DNA of 59,940 nt, from contig CAMCMT010000014.1 of the NCBI GenBank assembly GCA_945875915.1, positions 1 to 59,940 of the forward strand, given 5' to 3'. Source of the stretch: Synechococcus sp. UW140. GTDB taxonomy: Bacteria; Cyanobacteriota; Cyanobacteriia; PCC-6307; Cyanobiaceae. The translations under genes and the position numbers were made by a program. This document shows, piece by piece, positions 57,986-59,940 of this stretch (position 1 is its first letter; every line of letters begins with the position of its first letter). A model generated the notes under the pieces. It saw nothing but the letters and a program-made list of their open reading frames with translations, did not search any database and had not been told where the DNA came from.

Positions 57986-59560
57986 TCACCAATCCTCCAG
58001 CAGGGCCTTAACCATGGCCGGAAAACCCTGACGCCGCAGCTGCAGCGGCCGGCGCTGCAGCAACAGGGCAATCCGTTCCGCCTTGCTGGCAATCAGGGCA
58101 TCGACCAGCTGGTCAGCCACCCCCAATTGCAGCCAATGGCTAGTGAGGCTGCCCTCCATGCCGATGCGATGGCAGCGGTCCTCGGCCTGCTCGGTATCGC
58201 CGGGGGTCCAGGGGCGCTCCAGCAGCACCACATGGCGGGCCCGCTGCAGGCTGAAGCCCAGGCCGCCGGCCCCGTAGGTGGCAATCAACAGGCGGGAGGC
58301 ACCCGCCTGAAAGGCATCCACGGCACTCTGGCGCTGGGGCGGCGGGACCTGGCCGGTGAGCAGCTGGCCGCCGAGCCGCTCGTGCAGCAATTGGGCAGAA
58401 GCCACAAAACTGCAGAACAGCACCACCGATTCCCCCTGGGCCAGCAGCTGGCCCACCAGGGCGGCCGCCGCCGGCAGCTTGTAGTCGGCACCGATCTGGC
58501 GCAGGGCTGTAAACACGGCCAGGGCCTCGGCATCGCGCCTCACCTCGCCGCGAGCCACCCGACGGCGATAGTCCTCCACCTTGCGTTGCAGCATGTATTG
58601 GAAGCCTCGACCGGCGGCCTCATCCAGCTCTACCGGCACCATCTGCCGTTCCTTGGCCGGCAAATCAAGACAATCCTGTTTTCGGCGATGCAAGAGCAAG
58701 GGCCGGGTCAGGCGCTGCAGCTCCTCGAGCTGGCTAGCGCCCTGGGCCTGCCAATGGCGCACGCCCCCCCGCTCCAGCCAGTGGCCGTGGCAGTAACGCT
58801 CCTCAAAGGCCCGTTGGTCCCGGGCGATCGGATGGCCGATCGCGGCCAGTAGGGGAAACAGCTGGGCCGGCCGGCCATTTTTCATCGGCGTGCCCGTCAA
58901 CAACCAGGCCGCCCTCAGGCGCGGATGGCGGGCCAGGCGCAGGAAGGCCTGGGTGCGGGCCGCCGTGACGTTCTGGGCGTAGTGGGCCTCATCCGCAATC
59001 AAGACCGTGCCGGCCGGGGGCAGGACCCGGGGCAGCTTTGCCCAGCTATGCAGCTCTAGATCCAGCTCCAGGCTGGCGGCCTCGCGGCGCCAGTGGCCAT
59101 GGAGCCCGGCTGGGGCCAGCACCACCACCCGACAATCGGCGCAGCGCACCATCGCCCGGGCTGCCACTAGGGCCGTCAGCGTCTTGCCCAGGCCCATGGG
59201 ATCGGCCAGCAGGGCCCCGCGACGGGCCAGCAGCCAGCGCACCGCACCCCGTTGGTGGGCAAACAGGCGGCGTTGATCAGCCAGGGGCTCCCCAGGGGCA
59301 GCGGCAGCCACCAACTGGCGGTGGGGCGGCAGGGGCGGCAGGGGCTGGTCCAGCCAGGCCAGCCACTGGAGCAGCTCCGGCTCCCAATGAAAACGCTGGC
59401 CCAAGCCAGCGTTGAGGGCACCGCCGGCCTCCAGGGGAAACTCCCAGCAGCGGCGACGCGCAAACCAGTGGCCCTGGGGTCGGATTGCCCGCAGCTGGGC
59501 CTGGGTAACGGCATCGAATGGGGTGACCACCTCGATCGTGCCGGCGGCACCCAGCCGCAT
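57986..59560 (-). CDS. SNF2-family DEAD-box-like helicase
   Basis: This 524-residue ATPase of the SNF2/Rad54-type helicase group has LLADPMGLGKTLTALVAARA (motif I), LIADEAHYAQN (motif II, DEAH), LLTGTPMKNGRPAQLFPLL (motif III), ATYGAGGLGFSLQ (motif V) and QAEDRCHRIG (motif VI). It is compact, with about 100 residues before the ATPase core (IEVVTPFDAVTQAQLRAIRP, HWFARRRCWEFPLEAGG) that resemble the HARP-like segment of SMARCAL1-type annealing helicases. A role in DNA repair or fork remodelling is inferred. ATG 59560 is used; TTG 59584 is possible. Confidence 0.87.
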   Translation of the reverse strand: MRLGAAGTIEVVTPFDAVTQAQLRAIRPQGHWFARRRCWEFPLEAGGALNAGLGQRFHWEPELLQWLAWLDQPLPPLPPHRQLVAAAAPGEPLADQRRLFAHQRGAVRWLLARRGALLADPMGLGKTLTALVAARAMVRCADCRVVVLAPAGLHGHWRREAASLELDLELHSWAKLPRVLPPAGTVLIADEAHYAQNVTAARTQAFLRLARHPRLRAAWLLTGTPMKNGRPAQLFPLLAAIGHPIARDQRAFEERYCHGHWLERGGVRHWQAQGASQLEELQRLTRPLLLHRRKQDCLDLPAKERQMVPVELDEAAGRGFQYMLQRKVEDYRRRVARGEVRRDAEALAVFTALRQIGADYKLPAAAALVGQLLAQGESVVLFCSFVASAQLLHERLGGQLLTGQVPPPQRQSAVDAFQAGASRLLIATYGAGGLGFSLQRARHVVLLERPWTPGDTEQAEDRCHRIGMEGSLTSHWLQLGVADQLVDALIASKAERIALLLQRRPLQLRRQGFPAMVKALLEDW

Positions 59561-59584
59561 CAGGCACCGGGACGGCTCAGCCAA

Positions 59585-59940
59585 GGGTTAACTGCCGACA
59601 GGTTGGAACCCCAGGGCAGCACGGGGGACCCGATCGGGCCATGGGGAGCTGGATCGAACAGGGGGCCACAGGGGATTGCCTCCAGGCCAGTTACAAGCCC
59701 GCTAAGCCAAAGAAAATCTTAAGCAACTTCGCCCCAGCCCGCCAGGGCAGGCTGGCCAGCACAGGAACCTTTGCCAAAGGGGAAAATGGCAGCCGTCGAC
59801 ACATTGACATCTGGGCCGATCGGGCGAGAATTGGCCCAACCGAGACGATCGGATGCACGCCAGGGATGCGGTTTTCCTTGAAGATTTGTGCCCGAAACTT
59901 CGCGTTCGACATTGGAGACAATCTCTCCACAAACACACGG
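59585..59940. other. Right-end region, no confident gene
   Basis: This 356-base stretch is visibly richer in A+T than the rest. A minus-strand frame stays open from 59691 to the window edge (SPMSNAKFRAQIFKENRIP, then MCRRLPFSPLAKVP), so a gene could begin beyond the edge and end at 59691. I do not recognise it, and a second overlapping frame is also open. A short perfect inverted repeat, CCTTTGCCAAAGG, lies at 59768-59780. Confidence 0.3.

Overview
The window is ordinary chromosomal DNA from a high-GC unicellular alpha-cyanobacterium of the Synechococcus/Cyanobium type. The evidence is photosystem genes (psbZ, psb34, ycf37), sulfolipid genes (sqdB, sqdX), a cyanobacterial group 2 sigma factor, plastid-like Ycf proteins (Ycf23/DUF561, Ycf37), at least 13 copies of the HIP1 octamer GCGATCGC, dense gene packing and frequent GTG/TTG starts. 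I see no insertion sequence, prophage, CRISPR array, rRNA operon or replication origin.

Layout. 1-7.8 kb: a truncated sigma factor, mgtE, a glutathione peroxidase, gyrB followed by an SH3-like secreted protein and two adjacent crcB fluoride-channel genes, then miaA and infC. 8.2-13.5 kb: a GntR-type regulator coupled to cysE, secA, a GNAT acetyltransferase and tRNA-Gly(GCC). 13.6-18 kb: the dTDP-rhamnose cluster (rfbB, D, C, A), ribH and psbZ, all on the minus strand. 18-29 kb: mutS, cobH, holA, a DUF6165 gene, lysC, uvrB, the ycf23-like gene and tilS. 29-39 kb: a small TPR-like protein, rnj, dapA, asd, a 677-base G-rich non-coding stretch, and the tig-clpP-clpX chaperone/protease run. 39-47 kb: an LRAT-domain protein, dnaX, a family 2 glycosyltransferase, a SpoIID-domain protein, rpmI-rplT, ycf37 and a secreted unknown. 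46-55 kb: thiG, psb34, sqdB-sqdX, two cyanobacterial unknowns, guaA, cbiD, a class V aminotransferase and tRNA-Gly(CCC). 55.5-59.6 kb: a run of small unknown proteins, a half-length AbrB-type membrane protein and an SNF2 helicase.

Functional links. asd and dapA, with lysC elsewhere in the window, cover early steps of lysine and threonine synthesis. tig, clpP and clpX form a folding and proteolysis unit. holA and dnaX are both clamp-loader subunits. cobH and cbiD are both corrin-ring genes. sqdB and sqdX together make sulfoquinovosyldiacylglycerol. rfbB, D, C and A together make dTDP-L-rhamnose.

No clearly new multi-gene system stands out. The best leads are a possible sliding-clamp motif in an N-terminal extension of MutS, the skewed, hairpin-bearing non-coding stretch upstream of tig, a two-half-site dyad in front of the GntR-cysE pair, a tetrapeptide-repeat tail on RNase J, and a cluster of tiny uncharacterised proteins near the right end.
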